A stretch of 64,000 nucleotides of DNA, taken from NCBI RefSeq assembly GCF_003576595.1, contig NZ_NQOU01000003.1, positions 62,001 through 126,000 on the forward strand, read 5' to 3'. The stretch's first letter is position 1. Every line of letters starts with the position of its first letter. Position numbers and translations under genes: made by a program. The stretch is from Neopusillimonas maritima. Its GTDB lineage: Bacteria; Pseudomonadota; Gammaproteobacteria; Burkholderiales; Burkholderiaceae_B. This document shows, piece after piece, positions 19,232 to 30,113 of the stretch. The notes under the pieces are model-generated. The model had not been told where the DNA came from. It made no database searches and saw nothing but the letters and a program-made list of their open reading frames with translations.

Positions 19232-21619
19232 ATGTCGACAATTGCTGAAAACAAAACACCCGCCACCCAAACGCACCAGAGTGCCGGCCCGGATTTCATT
19301 ATTGCGTTATTGGCTGAAGAGCTTAGTGTGCGCCCGGCCCAAGTGCGCACCGCTGTCGAGCTCATGGATGGCGGCGCCACCGTTCCGTTTATTGCCCGTT
19401 ATCGGAAGGAAGCAACCGGTGGTTTGGACGACGGTCAGCTACGACAGTTGGAGGTTCGCTTATTGTATGTACGCGAACTCGAAGACCGCCGTCACACGGT
19501 TCTGGAATCGATCGAGCAGCAAGGTAAGCTAACAGAAGCGCTAAAACAAGACCTTTTGGCTGCCACGACAAAACAGCGCCTGGAAGACTTGTACGCGCCC
19601 TACAAGCCGAAACGTCGCACTCGCGCGCAAATAGCAATAGAAGCGGGGCTGGAACCTCTGGCAGACGCGATTCTGAACGATAAAGACAGCGACCCCTCTG
19701 CATTGGCAAGTGCTTATTTAAACGCTGAAGCAAATATCAATGACGACAAGGCCGCGCTAGACGGCGCGAGAGATATTCTGGCCGAGCGCTTTGCCGAGAA
19801 TGCCGACCTATTGGCTCATATGCGTTCATACATAGAATCGAACGGCATGCTGTACGCGAAGGTAATTGACGGCAAAGAGCAGGAAGGCGCCAATTTTCGC
19901 GATTGGTTCAACTTTCATGAAACGCTCAAAAGCCTGCCTTCGCATCGTATTTTGGCGTTATTGCGTGGCCGCCAACAGGGTGTACTCGATTTGCGTATCG
20001 GCTTGAACCCCGACCTGGACGAACAAACGCCCCATCCCTGCATTACTCGCATCGCCGAATTTCTGCATCTGGGAGCCCGTTTCGACAACCAGGCGCCCGC
20101 TCGCGCCAAATGGCTGGGCGAAGTATGTCGTTGGTCGTGGCGGGTAAAGTTGCTGACCACTTTTGAAACTGAATTTATCGGGGTACTGCGTGAGCGCGCC
20201 GAACAAGAAGCCATTCACGTTTTCGCCAATAACCTGAAAGATTTGCTGCTGGCCGCTCCTGCGGGCCCCAAATCCGTCATCGGACTGGACCCCGGTATTC
20301 GGACCGGCGTAAAAGTAGCGGTAATCGACGCAACGGGCAAACTACTGGAAACAGCCACCATTTATCCGTTCGAACCAAAACGAGATCGTAAAGGCGCATT
20401 AACAACGCTGGCAACACTGGTAAAACGTCATCACGTTGAACTGATCGCCATCGGCAACGGCACCGCTTCGCGCGAAACAGAGCAATTGGCGGCCGAGCTG
20501 CAAGACCTGCTGCCCGAGTCTCACCCGACCCGTGTCATTGTCTCCGAGGCAGGCGCCTCGGTATATTCTGCTTCGGAACTGGCCGCTCTTGAGTTCCCCG
20601 ACCTGGATGTCAGTTTACGTGGCGCGGTATCGATCGCGCGGCGCCTGCAAGATCCCTTAGCCGAGCTCGTAAAGATTGAACCTAAAGCCATTGGCGTAGG
20701 TCAATACCAGCACGACGTAAACCAACGGGAACTGGCACGATCGCTTGATGCGGTGGTTGAAGACTGCGTGAACGCCGTTGGTGTCGATGTCAACACCGCT
20801 TCGGCCGCTTTGCTAAGCCGAGTGTCCGGCCTGAATGCCGGCTTGGCGCGCCAAATTGTGGAATGGCGTAATGAAAACGGTGCCTTCCCCGACCGCAAGA
20901 CCCTGCTGAAAGTACCCCGTTTTGGTGACAAGACCTTCGAGCAAGCCGCCGGATTTTTGCGTATTCCTGATGGCCAAAATCCGCTCGACGCCTCGGCGGT
21001 TCACCCCGAAGCCTATCCGGTCGTCGAACGCATTCTAAAGAAAATCAATGCCCAGGCAAAACAAATTGTTGGCCAACAAGGAGGGCTTAAAGGCTTGTCG
21101 CCAAGCGAATTCACTGACGAACGCTTCGGGCTGCCTACCGTAAAAGATATTTTCCAGGAACTGGAAAAGCCCGGCCGTGACCCACGACCCGAATTCAAAA
21201 CAGCGCAATTCAAAGAAGGCGTGAACACTTTAAACGACCTTCAACCAGGCATGGTTCTTGAAGGTGTCGTAACCAATGTCGCCAATTTCGGGGCGTTTAT
21301 TGATATTGGCGTCCACCAGGACGGCCTGGTGCACATTTCGGCGCTGTCGAACCGTTTTGTGAAAGACCCCCGCGATGTCGTGCGTGTGGGCCAAACCGTT
21401 CAGGTGAAGGTGATGGAAGTTGATCTAAACCGTAAACGCGTTGGCTTAAGCATGCGTCTTGATGACGTACCGGGTGACGCTCCAGGGGCGTCCAAGGCAA
21501 CCGGCAAACCGATGCAATCCGGTCAGAAACGCGCGGCGGCTCCCAACAAAGCCGGCGGCCAGGCGCAACCGGCTAATAGCGCCATGGCGGCAGCGTTCGC
21601 CAAGCTCAAGCAGAAATAA
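19232..21619 (+). CDS. tex: Transcription accessory protein Tex
   Basis: RNA-binding protein related to eukaryotic Spt6; first described as required for toxin expression in Bordetella. It has 795 residues. The order is: N-terminal helical region with [20 protein letters not shown] (51-70), YqgF/RNase H-like domain starting at [18 protein letters not shown] (about 349), helix-hairpin-helix motifs (about 530-610, for example [16 protein letters not shown]), and a C-terminal S1 domain (about 670-742). The last 50 residues are Ala/Gly/Lys-rich. Convergent with trpS. Confidence 0.95.
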   Translation: MSTIAENKTPATQTHQSAGPDFIIALLAEELSVRPAQVRTAVELMDGGATVPFIARYRKEATGGLDDGQLRQLEVRLLYVRELEDRRHTVLESIEQQGKLTEALKQDLLAATTKQRLEDLYAPYKPKRRTRAQIAIEAGLEPLADAILNDKDSDPSALASAYLNAEANINDDKAALDGARDILAERFAENADLLAHMRSYIESNGMLYAKVIDGKEQEGANFRDWFNFHETLKSLPSHRILALLRGRQQGVLDLRIGLNPDLDEQTPHPCITRIAEFLHLGARFDNQAPARAKWLGEVCRWSWRVKLLTTFETEFIGVLRERAEQEAIHVFANNLKDLLLAAPAGPKSVIGLDPGIRTGVKVAVIDATGKLLETATIYPFEPKRDRKGALTTLATLVKRHHVELIAIGNGTASRETEQLAAELQDLLPESHPTRVIVSEAGASVYSASELAALEFPDLDVSLRGAVSIARRLQDPLAELVKIEPKAIGVGQYQHDVNQRELARSLDAVVEDCVNAVGVDVNTASAALLSRVSGLNAGLARQIVEWRNENGAFPDRKTLLKVPRFGDKTFEQAAGFLRIPDGQNPLDASAVHPEAYPVVERILKKINAQAKQIVGQQGGLKGLSPSEFTDERFGLPTVKDIFQELEKPGRDPRPEFKTAQFKEGVNTLNDLQPGMVLEGVVTNVANFGAFIDIGVHQDGLVHISALSNRFVKDPRDVVRVGQTVQVKVMEVDLNRKRVGLSMRLDDVPGDAPGASKATGKPMQSGQKRAAAPNKAGGQAQPANSAMAAAFAKLKQK

Positions 21620-21654
21620 TAAGGTAACAAGAAACCGCAGGATTCCCCACCGCC

Positions 21655-22989
21655 TTATTCGGCGTCGTGATTCAACTGATGCACAACGTCGGCTACCGCT
21701 TTTAGTTGCTCATCAGACAAGCGACAGAAAATTTGCCCTTGCCACGTCAGCTGCCAAATACCCTCTTGAAACTGCCCCAAGGCACGCGGCCCCTGCTGCT
21801 TCAAAGCAGCCATGACTTGGCCCGCGTCTTTGGGTTGATCAAACGCTTCCGATAGAAGCAATTCTTCGCCTTGTGCAGACAGCAGGCGAAAATGGAACTT
21901 TCCATTCTCCCTGAAACTAACGAAACGCGCGCTACGGATTTTTGCTTTATCTTTCTTGCCGTCGCCGGCAGACGAAGCAGGTGCACGTAACCCCACTGCC
22001 TCGCGCAAACGCGTCATTAAATCGCCCGACTGCTTGCGTGCTTTCAACGCGCCGGCCTGCAAAATAGACTCGATGCTCGACGGGTCGGCCATTAATTGAT
22101 TATATTTTTCGCGCATTGGCCCAATAATGGATTCCAGCAACTCATAGAGTTGCGTTTTTGCTTCACCCCAACCAAGACCTTCTTCAAGGGAACGGCGAAA
22201 CGCACTGGCTTGATCCGGCGTCGCGAATGCGCGGTACAAGGCAAATACATGTGAGCTGTCGGGATCCTTGGACACACCCGGCTCACGCGAATCAGTCACG
22301 ATACGCATAATTGCGTCACGCAAGGCTTTCGACCCACCTTCAAACAAGGGGATAGTATTGTCGTAGCTCTTGGACATCTTGCGCCCATCCAAACCCGGCA
22401 AGGTTGCCACCTCATCGTCAACCTGCGCCTCTGGCAACACAAAAAACGCCTCGCCCTTACCGTATAAATGATTAAAACGTTGTGCGATATCGCGAGCCAT
22501 TTCAAGATGCTGAATTTGATCACGCCCAACGGGTACTTTATTCGCATTAAAAATAAGGATGTCGGCGGCCATAAGTACCGGATACGAAAACAAACCCATA
22601 GTCACACCGTCGTCGGGGTCCTCTCCTTTCTCGGTGTTCTGGTCTACTGACGCTTTATAAGCATGGGCACGATTCATCAGTCCTTTAGGCGTTACGCACG
22701 ACAACATCCAGCACAGCTCGGTGGTTTCCGGAATATCCGACTGCCGATAAAAGGTGACTTTTTCGGGATCCAACCCTGCCGCAATCCAGGTTGCGGCAAT
22801 TTCCAACCGCGAGCGCGCCACCCTTTCAGGATCTTCACACTTAATCAGCGCGTGATAATCAGCCATGAAAAAGAAGGCATCGACATCCGATTGGCGGCTT
22901 AACTCAATGGCGGGACGGATCGCGCCCGCATAGTTACCCAAATGCGGGGTGCCTGTTGTTGTAATACCGGTTAGAACACGAGTTGTCAT
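21655..22989 (-). CDS. trpS: Tryptophanyl-tRNA synthetase with C-terminal extension
   Basis: Charges tRNA-Trp. The class I signatures are TPHLGNYAGA near residue 14 (HIGH-type) and DGRKMSKSYDN near residue 205 (KMSKS). The protein has 444 residues, about 110 more than E. coli TrpS. The extra part begins after a linker (ASSAGDGKKDKAK) at about residue 353. Its segment FVSFRENGKFHFRLLSAQGE and the following LLSEAFDQPKDA resemble the YegP/DUF1508 fold; a final 45 residues (about 400-444) is a second small unit. Such an extension is known in Burkholderiales TrpS, its role is not. zapE starts upstream on the same strand. Confidence 0.95.
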   Translation of the reverse strand: MTTRVLTGITTTGTPHLGNYAGAIRPAIELSRQSDVDAFFFMADYHALIKCEDPERVARSRLEIAATWIAAGLDPEKVTFYRQSDIPETTELCWMLSCVTPKGLMNRAHAYKASVDQNTEKGEDPDDGVTMGLFSYPVLMAADILIFNANKVPVGRDQIQHLEMARDIAQRFNHLYGKGEAFFVLPEAQVDDEVATLPGLDGRKMSKSYDNTIPLFEGGSKALRDAIMRIVTDSREPGVSKDPDSSHVFALYRAFATPDQASAFRRSLEEGLGWGEAKTQLYELLESIIGPMREKYNQLMADPSSIESILQAGALKARKQSGDLMTRLREAVGLRAPASSAGDGKKDKAKIRSARFVSFRENGKFHFRLLSAQGEELLLSEAFDQPKDAGQVMAALKQQGPRALGQFQEGIWQLTWQGQIFCRLSDEQLKAVADVVHQLNHDAE

Positions 22990-23036
22990 GATAAAAATAA
23001 AAAATGATTCAATAAAAATGAGTGCACAACCGCACG

Positions 23037-24128
23037 CTAAAGCGTTACCGCTGCGCGTCGTTCGGCATCAAGATACTCACGCGACTGCATCTCAAGCAAG
23101 CGCGATACCGTACGATGAAACTCATTGGACATCGGCCCTTCAGTGTAAAGCGCTTCCGGCTCACACTCTGCGGAAATCAGTAACTTGACTTTATGATCAT
23201 AAAAAACGTCGACCAACCATGTGAAGCGCCGGGCCTCCGAAGCCTGCCGTGCATCCATACGCGGCACATCAGACAAAATAACGGTTTGAAAACGGCTGGC
23301 TAATTCCAGATAATCGTTTTGCGAACGGGGCCCACCGCACATCGTGTCGAAATCGAACCACACAACGCTCCCCGCAAGTGCAACGGCCTTAAGCTGTCGA
23401 TGCTCAACCGTGAGTACAGGTTTCTGAGGAGCGGTATCGGCCAAGCGGTCGAACGCCTCCTGCAGCGCCTCGCGTGTTTTGGTATTCAATGGAGTGAGAT
23501 ACATTTTGACCTGCTCTAATGCGCGGCGCCTGTAATCAACTCCCGTGTCCACGTTCACAACATCCAACCGTTCCTGAATCAATTTAATAGCAGGAAGAAT
23601 ACGATCGCGATGCAAACCATCCGGATACAAGGTGGACGGCTCGTAGTTGGACGTCATGACAAACGATGTTCCATTTTCGAACAGCTTAAGCAACAAACGA
23701 TACAGAATCATGGCATCGGCCACATCCGACACATGGAACTCATCGAAGCAAATGAGGCGGTAGCGCTTGGAAATACGACGTGCAACCTCGTCTAAAGGAT
23801 CTTGTCGGCCCTTGACTTCATCAAGCTGCCGATGAACACCTCGCATGAACTCATGAAAATGCAGTCGCCCCTTGCGTTTAAGCGGCACGGTGGCGTAAAA
23901 AGCGTCCATAAGAAAGCTTTTCCCCCGACCCACGCCCCCCCACATGTATACACCACGCGGGATGTCAGGACGACGGAACAGCTTGCGCAATGGAGACGAA
24001 CGTGCCTGCTTATATATGACCCAGTCGTCATAAAACTGTTGCAGGCGATCAATTGCCGCTTCCTGTGCCTGATCGGCGCTAAACCCTCGTTCGCCTAACG
24101 CCTGCTGATAATATTCACGTACATTCAT
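23037..24128 (-). CDS. zapE: Cell division AAA+ ATPase ZapE (AFG1-like)
   Basis: AFG1/LACE1-family ATPase; in E. coli it associates with the Z ring and destabilises FtsZ polymers. It has 363 residues. Walker A is GGVGRGKS at 64-71, Walker B CFDEFH at 127-132, followed by SDVADAMILYRLLLKLFENG and the arginine-containing TSNYEPSTLYPDGLHRDR typical of the family. The gene lies downstream of odhA-odhB-lpdA, as in many betaproteobacteria, but a strong terminator separates it from lpdA. Confidence 0.94.
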   Translation of the reverse strand: MNVREYYQQALGERGFSADQAQEAAIDRLQQFYDDWVIYKQARSSPLRKLFRRPDIPRGVYMWGGVGRGKSFLMDAFYATVPLKRKGRLHFHEFMRGVHRQLDEVKGRQDPLDEVARRISKRYRLICFDEFHVSDVADAMILYRLLLKLFENGTSFVMTSNYEPSTLYPDGLHRDRILPAIKLIQERLDVVNVDTGVDYRRRALEQVKMYLTPLNTKTREALQEAFDRLADTAPQKPVLTVEHRQLKAVALAGSVVWFDFDTMCGGPRSQNDYLELASRFQTVILSDVPRMDARQASEARRFTWLVDVFYDHKVKLLISAECEPEALYTEGPMSNEFHRTVSRLLEMQSREYLDAERRAAVTL

Positions 24129-24145
24129 AAGAAAAGTTTTAACGC

Positions 24146-24171
24146 AAAAAGGGGCGAACCCGCCCCTTTTT
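24146..24171. terminator. Strong intrinsic terminator after lpdA (bidirectional form)
   Basis: AAAAAGGGGCG, a 4-base loop, CGCCCCTTTTT: a perfect 11-bp stem with A and T tracts on either side. It ends the odhA-odhB-lpdA transcript about 30 bases past the lpdA stop. Confidence 0.92.
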
Positions 24172-24199
24172 GCAGCACATTACGACAACGTCGATAACA

Positions 24200-25627
24200 T
24201 TAGAAATTAAGCGCGCGCTTATCAACCGCCAACGCGGCTTCCTTCATCGACTCAGATAAAGTTGGATGAGCGTGACAAATACGCGCAATGTCCTCAGCCG
24301 CGCCACGGAACTCCATGATGGTAACGGCCTCGGAAATCAGTTCGGATGCCGACGGCCCGATAATATGGACACCCAACACTTCGTCGGATTTGGCATCGGC
24401 CAGAATTTTCACAAAACCAGTGGTGTCACCCAGTGCGCGCGCGCGCCCATTGGCCATGAACGGGAAGGAGCCGGTATTGTACTGAACACCCTCTTTCTTC
24501 AATTGCTGCTCGGTTTTACCGACCCACGCAATTTCCGGTGAGGTGTAAATAACATTGGGAATCGTATCGAAATTCACATGACCATGCTGACCCGCCATGC
24601 GTTCAGCCACCGCCACGCCTTCTTCTTCGGCTTTATGCGCCAGCATGGGGCCGCGAACAACGTCACCCACCGCCCATACATTGGGCAAATTGGTGCGACA
24701 ATCTTCGTCGACCACCACAAAGCCGCGCTCATCGAGCTTCAAACCGACGGTATCAACACCCAGGCCTTCAGTATGCGGGACACGGCCAATTGACACAACA
24801 AGACGATCAACCGAAATGGACTGCTCTTGACCTTTGGCATCGGTATAGGGAATGGTAATAGACTTGGCTGTCGTTTTAACTTCGCCGATTTTCACGCCGG
24901 TTTGAATGTTCAGACCTTGCTTGGTAAACACCTTAAGCGCTTCTTTTGCAACCGCCTGATCAGTGACTGGCAGAAAATCAGGCATGGCTTCCAGAACAGT
25001 CACTTCGGCCCCCAAACGGCGCCAAACGCTGCCCAGCTCAAGACCGATGACACCGGCACCGATCACACCCAGTTTCTTGGGTACCCCATCGATACGCAAC
25101 GCGCCGTCGTTCGAAAGCACTTTCTTTTCATCAAACGGCAGGCCGGGCAATTCACGCGGAGCCGAACCCGTTGCGACCACCACATTTTTTGCGACGAGAT
25201 CCTCTTCCTTGTCACCCGATACCTTGATAGACCAGCCACCATCGACCTTGGCAACGAAAGAGCCTGTACCATTGAAGTAGGTCACTTTATTCTTTTTGAA
25301 CAAGTACAGAATCCCTTCGTTATTCTGCTTGACTACCGTTTCCTTGCGCCCCAGCATCGTATCCAGTTTCAAGCTTACGCCCTTCACGTCGATACCGTGT
25401 TCCGAGAAATGATGATTGGCTTGCTCAAAATGCTCTGACGATTGCAGCAAGGCCTTTGAAGGAATACAACCTACGTTAGTGCATGTGCCACCCGGTGCGG
25501 GCTTGCCGTCGGACGTTTTCCAGTCATCGATACATGCAACCGACATACCAAGTTGTGCCGCACGAATTGCCGCAATATAACCGCCGGGGCCGGCCCCAAT
25601 AACTACTACATCAAAATTTTTAGCCAT
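24200..25627 (-). CDS. lpdA: Dihydrolipoamide dehydrogenase (E3)
   Basis: FAD enzyme that reoxidises the lipoyl groups of 2-oxoglutarate dehydrogenase, passing electrons to NAD. It has 475 residues. FAD motif GAGPGG at 11-16, redox-active disulfide Cys49/Cys54 in [17 protein letters not shown]-binding [13 protein letters not shown], and the catalytic HAHPT at 452-456. It follows odhB by 31 bases. This is the E3 of the OGDC operon rather than of the pyruvate complex, which usually carries a lipoyl domain at its N-terminus in betaproteobacteria. Confidence 0.96.
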   Translation of the reverse strand: MAKNFDVVVIGAGPGGYIAAIRAAQLGMSVACIDDWKTSDGKPAPGGTCTNVGCIPSKALLQSSEHFEQANHHFSEHGIDVKGVSLKLDTMLGRKETVVKQNNEGILYLFKKNKVTYFNGTGSFVAKVDGGWSIKVSGDKEEDLVAKNVVVATGSAPRELPGLPFDEKKVLSNDGALRIDGVPKKLGVIGAGVIGLELGSVWRRLGAEVTVLEAMPDFLPVTDQAVAKEALKVFTKQGLNIQTGVKIGEVKTTAKSITIPYTDAKGQEQSISVDRLVVSIGRVPHTEGLGVDTVGLKLDERGFVVVDEDCRTNLPNVWAVGDVVRGPMLAHKAEEEGVAVAERMAGQHGHVNFDTIPNVIYTSPEIAWVGKTEQQLKKEGVQYNTGSFPFMANGRARALGDTTGFVKILADAKSDEVLGVHIIGPSASELISEAVTIMEFRGAAEDIARICHAHPTLSESMKEAALAVDKRALNF

Positions 25628-25658
25628 TGTTTATCCAATAAGTTTGGTAAGCCACAAA

Positions 25659-26894
25659 TTAAACGTCGAGCAACAAACGCTGCGGATCTTCCAACGCTTC
25701 TTTCATTGCTACCAACGCCAGCACAGCTTCGCGCCCGTCGATAATACGGTGATCGTATGACAGTGCGAGGTAATTCATGGGGCGAATAACAATTTGGCCG
25801 TTTTCAACAACCGGGCGATCTTTTGTGGCATGGATACCCAAAATAGCCGATTGTGGCGGGTTAATAATAGGCGTAGACAGCATTGAACCAAACACACCGC
25901 CATTGGAAATTGAGAATGTTCCACCAGTAAGCTCTTCAAGCCCCAGCTTGCCATCGCGAGCACGTGCGCCGAAATCGGCAATTTGCTTCTCTATTTCAGC
26001 AATAGTTAATTGGTCGGCATTACGCAAAATTGGCACCACCAGGCCACGTGGGCTACCAACCGCAATACCAATGTCGAAATACCCATGATAGATGATGTCT
26101 TTGCCATCTACCGATGCATTAACAATAGGGTACTTCTTCAAAGCGGCAACCGCAGCCTTAACGAAGAAAGACGTAAAGCCCAGTTTTACACCATGCTCTT
26201 TTTCGAACTTGTCTTTGTAGCGCGCGCGGATATCCAGCACACCCTGCATGTTGACTTCGTTAAAAGTAGTCAGAATGGCGTTTTCTGACTGCGACTGAAG
26301 CAGGCGCTCGGCCACGCGAGCCCGCAGGCGGCTCATCGGTACGCGCTGCTCAGGACGACCGTCAAGCGACAGGCTGGTCGGTGCAGGCGCGGCCGCCTGT
26401 TGTTTCTTGGCACCGGCTTCAGCACTCATGGCATCGGCTTTGGTAACACGGCCACCACGACCTGAACCATCGACATCGGAAGGGTCAATGCCTTTTTCAG
26501 CCAAAATTTTACCGGCAGCCGGAGACGCCGCGGATGCAGCGGAGGACTTCGAGCCGGCAGCGGCCGGAGCACTTTCCTCTTTAGCAGGCGCCGCCTCTTG
26601 CTTGGCAGATTCCGCCTCTTTTGCCGGCGCTTCCTTGGGTGCAGTGGCCTTGCCTTCACTGTCGATACGCGCGAGCACCTCGCCGGAACCGACGGTGCTG
26701 CCGTCGCCTTTAACAATTTCGGACAAGACACCGGAGGCGGGCGCCGGCACTTCCAGCACAACCTTGTCGGTTTCTACTTCGATCAGGATTTCGTCGGCTT
26801 CCACAGCCTCGCCGGGTTTTTTCTTCCACTCGAGCAACGTTGCCTCTGAAACAGATTCCGACAATTGGGGAACGAGAACTTCTGTAATAGCCAT
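25659..26894 (-). CDS. odhB: 2-Oxoglutarate dehydrogenase E2 (dihydrolipoyl succinyltransferase)
   Basis: Core subunit of the OGDC complex; transfers the succinyl group to CoA. It has 411 residues. One lipoyl domain (1-80) with the lipoylated Lys44 in [11 protein letters not shown], an Ala/Pro/Lys/Glu-rich linker (85-125), a peripheral-subunit-binding domain ([20 protein letters not shown], about 130-150), a second linker, and the catalytic domain ending in the active-site [11 protein letters not shown]. It lies 32 bases after odhA and 31 before lpdA. Confidence 0.97.
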   Translation of the reverse strand: MAITEVLVPQLSESVSEATLLEWKKKPGEAVEADEILIEVETDKVVLEVPAPASGVLSEIVKGDGSTVGSGEVLARIDSEGKATAPKEAPAKEAESAKQEAAPAKEESAPAAAGSKSSAASAASPAAGKILAEKGIDPSDVDGSGRGGRVTKADAMSAEAGAKKQQAAAPAPTSLSLDGRPEQRVPMSRLRARVAERLLQSQSENAILTTFNEVNMQGVLDIRARYKDKFEKEHGVKLGFTSFFVKAAVAALKKYPIVNASVDGKDIIYHGYFDIGIAVGSPRGLVVPILRNADQLTIAEIEKQIADFGARARDGKLGLEELTGGTFSISNGGVFGSMLSTPIINPPQSAILGIHATKDRPVVENGQIVIRPMNYLALSYDHRIIDGREAVLALVAMKEALEDPQRLLLDV

Positions 26895-26926
26895 AATATT
26901 TTGATTCCGTAATGTTAGATATGCGT

Positions 26927-29797
26927 TTATCGGGACTGGGCAACGCCCTTGAACTTATCGGCGAACGCCTGCTCAATAAGCGCCTTCTGTTGCTCAACGT
27001 GTTTAGCCAGATAGCCCACTGCCGGAGAGGCCGAAGCAGAGCGCCCTGCATAACCCAGGCGCTGACCGTCGGTCATGTTCTCGTACAGGTGATGCTGAAT
27101 GTAGAACCACGGCCCTTGATTTTGCGGTTCGTCCTGCACCCAAATGATTTCTTTGGCGTTGGGATATTTCTGCAATTCGGCCTGGAATGCCTTGTGGGCA
27201 AAAGGATATAGCTGCTCAATACGCAAAATGACGACGTCATTACGTTCGCGCTCTTTGCGGGCATTCATTAAATCGTAGTACACCTTGCCCGAACAAATCA
27301 GCACACGTTTAACCTGCTCTGGATTGATGTCATCATGCGTCTCGCCAATAACCGGCATGAAATGCTTTTCAGCCAAATCAGTTAGAGGTGAAGTGGCGTC
27401 TTTGTTGCGCAGCAAAGATTTGGGCGTGAACAAAATGAGCGGTTTGCGGAACGGCCGGATCATCTGACGACGCAACACATGGAAAATTTGTGCCGCATTG
27501 GTGGGCTGAATGACCTGCATATTGTTGTCTGCACACAATTGCAGGAAACGCTCGATACGCGCCGAAGAGTGTTCGGGCCCTTGACCTTCATAGCCATGCG
27601 GCAACATGAGTGTCAGGCCGCATTGACGACCCCACTTGGCTTCACCCGAAGAAATGAATTGATCAATCACCACCTGGGCGCCGTTCACGAAATCGCCAAA
27701 CTGGGCTTCCCAAATAGTTAGCGTATTGGGCTCAGCCGATGCATAACCATATTCGAACGCCAGAACAGCTTCTTCCGACAAGACCGAATCGATGACTGAA
27801 AATAGCGCCTGGTTTTCAGATACATTTTGCAGCGGGATATAAGCACCGTCATTCCAGCGCTCACGTTTCTGGTCGTGCAACACAGCATGACGATGGGTAA
27901 ACGTGCCGCGACCTGAGTCTTGACCTGTGATTCGAATGGGATAACCCGACGCAACCAGTGTGGCAAACGCCAGATGCTCGCCCATGCCCCAATCCAGGGG
28001 CTGCTCACCCCGGGCCATTTTCTGGCGCTCACCCAACAAGCGCTTGACCAGCGGGTGTACAGTGAAATTATCAGGCACTGTGGTTATGCGCTCACCAATA
28101 CGGGTAAGCTCGGCCAGAGGAATTGCCGTATCGGCTTGATCAGTCCATTTAGCATTCAGGAATGGAGACCAATCGGTTGCATATTTGTTCTTGTAATCGG
28201 TTAAAACAGGCTCAACTGTTTTTTGCCCGTCTTCCATGAGCTGACGATAGTCTTTGACCATATCATCGGGCTCATTGTCGGATAACACACCTTGCGCAAT
28301 CAGTTTGTCGGCGTAAAACTTGCGCGTGCCGGGGTGCTGACCAATGCTTTTATACATCAGCGGTTGCGTAAGCGACGGCGTGTCTTGTTCGTTGTGACCC
28401 AGTTTGCGGAAACACACAATATCCACAACGACGTCGTGCTTGAACTGCCGGCGGTAATCGAGCGCCAACTCGGTGACGTAAACGACTGCCTCGGGGTCAT
28501 CGCCGTTCACATGGAACACCGGGGCCTCAATCATTTTCACAACGTCGGTACAGTAAAGCGTGGAACGAGAGTCGCGCGGGTCGGACGTGGTGAAACCAAT
28601 TTGGTTGTTAATCACGATATGGAATGTACCGCCCGTACCATAACCGCGCGTTTGCGCCAGGTTCAGCGTTTCCATTACAACGCCCTGGCCGGCAAAGGCG
28701 GCGTCACCATGCACCAGTACCGGCATGACCTGATCGCCTTCTTCATCATTGCGACGGTCTTGACGGGCGCGCACGCTGCCCTCGACAACAGGGTTAACAA
28801 TTTCCAAATGAGAAGGATTAAACGCCAGCGACAAGTGAACAGGGCCACCACGAGTCGACAAGTCGCTTGAAAAACCGTTGTGATATTTGACGTCGCCATC
28901 GATAAGCACCTGGCTGTATTTGCCTTCAAATTCGGCAAATAGGTCGCCGGGCATTTTGCCCATGATGTTCACCAACAGGTTCAAACGCCCACGGTGCGCC
29001 ATGCCCACGACAATTTCCTGCACGCCATTTTCACCGGCATGGTTCACAACTTCATCCATCGCGGCAATAAAGCTTTCCCCCCCTTCAAGAGAGAAACGCT
29101 TCTGGCCGACATACTTGGTATGTAAATACCGCTCCAGGCCTTCCGCTTCAGTAAGTTGCTTAAGAATATGACGCTTGCGCTCGGGCGCGTACGCCGGCAC
29201 ACCCAGGGTTGACTCAAGGCGTTCCTGAATCCAGCGCTTGGCTGCCGGATCGGAGATATGCATGAATTCGACACCAATTGAGCGACAGTAGGTGTCGCGC
29301 AATGCCTTGAGCATATCGCGCAAGGTCATGGTTTCGGATTTAGTAAAATACGTGTTCGTGGCCGAATAAACCTGGTCAAGGTCTGACTCGGTTAAACCGT
29401 AGAATGCCGGATCAAGCTCGGGTATATTCGGGCGATCCTGGCGCTTCAGTGGGTCGAGATCGGCAATACGTGCGCCCAGTGAGCGATACGCCGCGATAAG
29501 CGACTGAACGTAAACCTGCTTGCCGGCAAAGGCCAGGTCGGACTGCGCCGAGTGACGCACAAAGGCATTGTTTTTGGCTCGTTCGGCAAACGACTGCTGA
29601 ATAGGTGCATGCGCTTGATCGCGGACACCTTCCTTGCCGTCAGGCGCAGGAAGATGCTGAAGCTGGTCGAAATAATTTCGCCACTCTTCTGCTACCGAAC
29701 CGGGATTGTCGAGATAAGCTTCGTAGAGTTCCTCTACATAAGGGGCATTACTGCCGAACAGGTAAGAATTACTTAATGATTCAAGTTGTGATGACAT
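26927..29797 (-). CDS. odhA: 2-Oxoglutarate dehydrogenase E1
   Basis: Thiamine-diphosphate enzyme that decarboxylates 2-oxoglutarate and succinylates the lipoyl group of OdhB. It has 956 residues. The N-terminal E2-binding stretch [20 protein letters not shown] is typical, then [20 protein letters not shown], the thiamine-binding region with [14 protein letters not shown], and [19 protein letters not shown] in the C-terminal half. First gene of odhA-odhB-lpdA. Its leader contains a small hairpin (CGAGTG/CACTCG, 29815-29829). Confidence 0.97.
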   Translation of the reverse strand: MSSQLESLSNSYLFGSNAPYVEELYEAYLDNPGSVAEEWRNYFDQLQHLPAPDGKEGVRDQAHAPIQQSFAERAKNNAFVRHSAQSDLAFAGKQVYVQSLIAAYRSLGARIADLDPLKRQDRPNIPELDPAFYGLTESDLDQVYSATNTYFTKSETMTLRDMLKALRDTYCRSIGVEFMHISDPAAKRWIQERLESTLGVPAYAPERKRHILKQLTEAEGLERYLHTKYVGQKRFSLEGGESFIAAMDEVVNHAGENGVQEIVVGMAHRGRLNLLVNIMGKMPGDLFAEFEGKYSQVLIDGDVKYHNGFSSDLSTRGGPVHLSLAFNPSHLEIVNPVVEGSVRARQDRRNDEEGDQVMPVLVHGDAAFAGQGVVMETLNLAQTRGYGTGGTFHIVINNQIGFTTSDPRDSRSTLYCTDVVKMIEAPVFHVNGDDPEAVVYVTELALDYRRQFKHDVVVDIVCFRKLGHNEQDTPSLTQPLMYKSIGQHPGTRKFYADKLIAQGVLSDNEPDDMVKDYRQLMEDGQKTVEPVLTDYKNKYATDWSPFLNAKWTDQADTAIPLAELTRIGERITTVPDNFTVHPLVKRLLGERQKMARGEQPLDWGMGEHLAFATLVASGYPIRITGQDSGRGTFTHRHAVLHDQKRERWNDGAYIPLQNVSENQALFSVIDSVLSEEAVLAFEYGYASAEPNTLTIWEAQFGDFVNGAQVVIDQFISSGEAKWGRQCGLTLMLPHGYEGQGPEHSSARIERFLQLCADNNMQVIQPTNAAQIFHVLRRQMIRPFRKPLILFTPKSLLRNKDATSPLTDLAEKHFMPVIGETHDDINPEQVKRVLICSGKVYYDLMNARKERERNDVVILRIEQLYPFAHKAFQAELQKYPNAKEIIWVQDEPQNQGPWFYIQHHLYENMTDGQRLGYAGRSASASPAVGYLAKHVEQQKALIEQAFADKFKGVAQSR

Positions 29798-30113
29798 ATA
29801 TTCGCTTCACCGATCGAGTGCTTCACTCGTTATGATGCAGGACAACCTTCCGCGACACGGCCAGACCGAATAGCGGATAGCGGGGGGCAGAAGGCAACGT
29901 ACGACGCCTCAAGTGCCGTATTGCAAGTAAGTATAACCACAAACAAAATGGAATGTAACAGCCTGCCCCGAAAGACCGCGAATTTACAGGCGCAACGTTG
30001 AAATTAACTGACACCTGCGCCAAATTGGGGCATTTCGAGATGCATGCATTTTATATATGGTGTATTTTTTACGTTTCTTTTAATTTTTAAGATTGTTTCA
30101 GGAGCATCATTTT
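29798..30113. other. Divergent promoter region between odhA and maeB
   Basis: 316 bases without a gene. On the minus strand GTTACA-N18-TATACT (with TATACT at 29930-29935) is a weak candidate odhA promoter. The maeB side is AT-rich with TTTATATATGG near 30050. No operator copy of the mdh/acnB palindrome and no RNA gene were seen. Confidence 0.5.

Noticed and set aside
26407-26904. Plus-strand 165-residue Ala/Ser-rich frame opposite odhB
   Set aside because: Low-complexity mirror of the odhB lipoyl linker; no independent signal.
29815-29829. CGAGTG/CACTCG hairpin in the odhA leader as a riboswitch
   Set aside because: Only a 6-bp stem with a 3-base loop; no conserved aptamer features.
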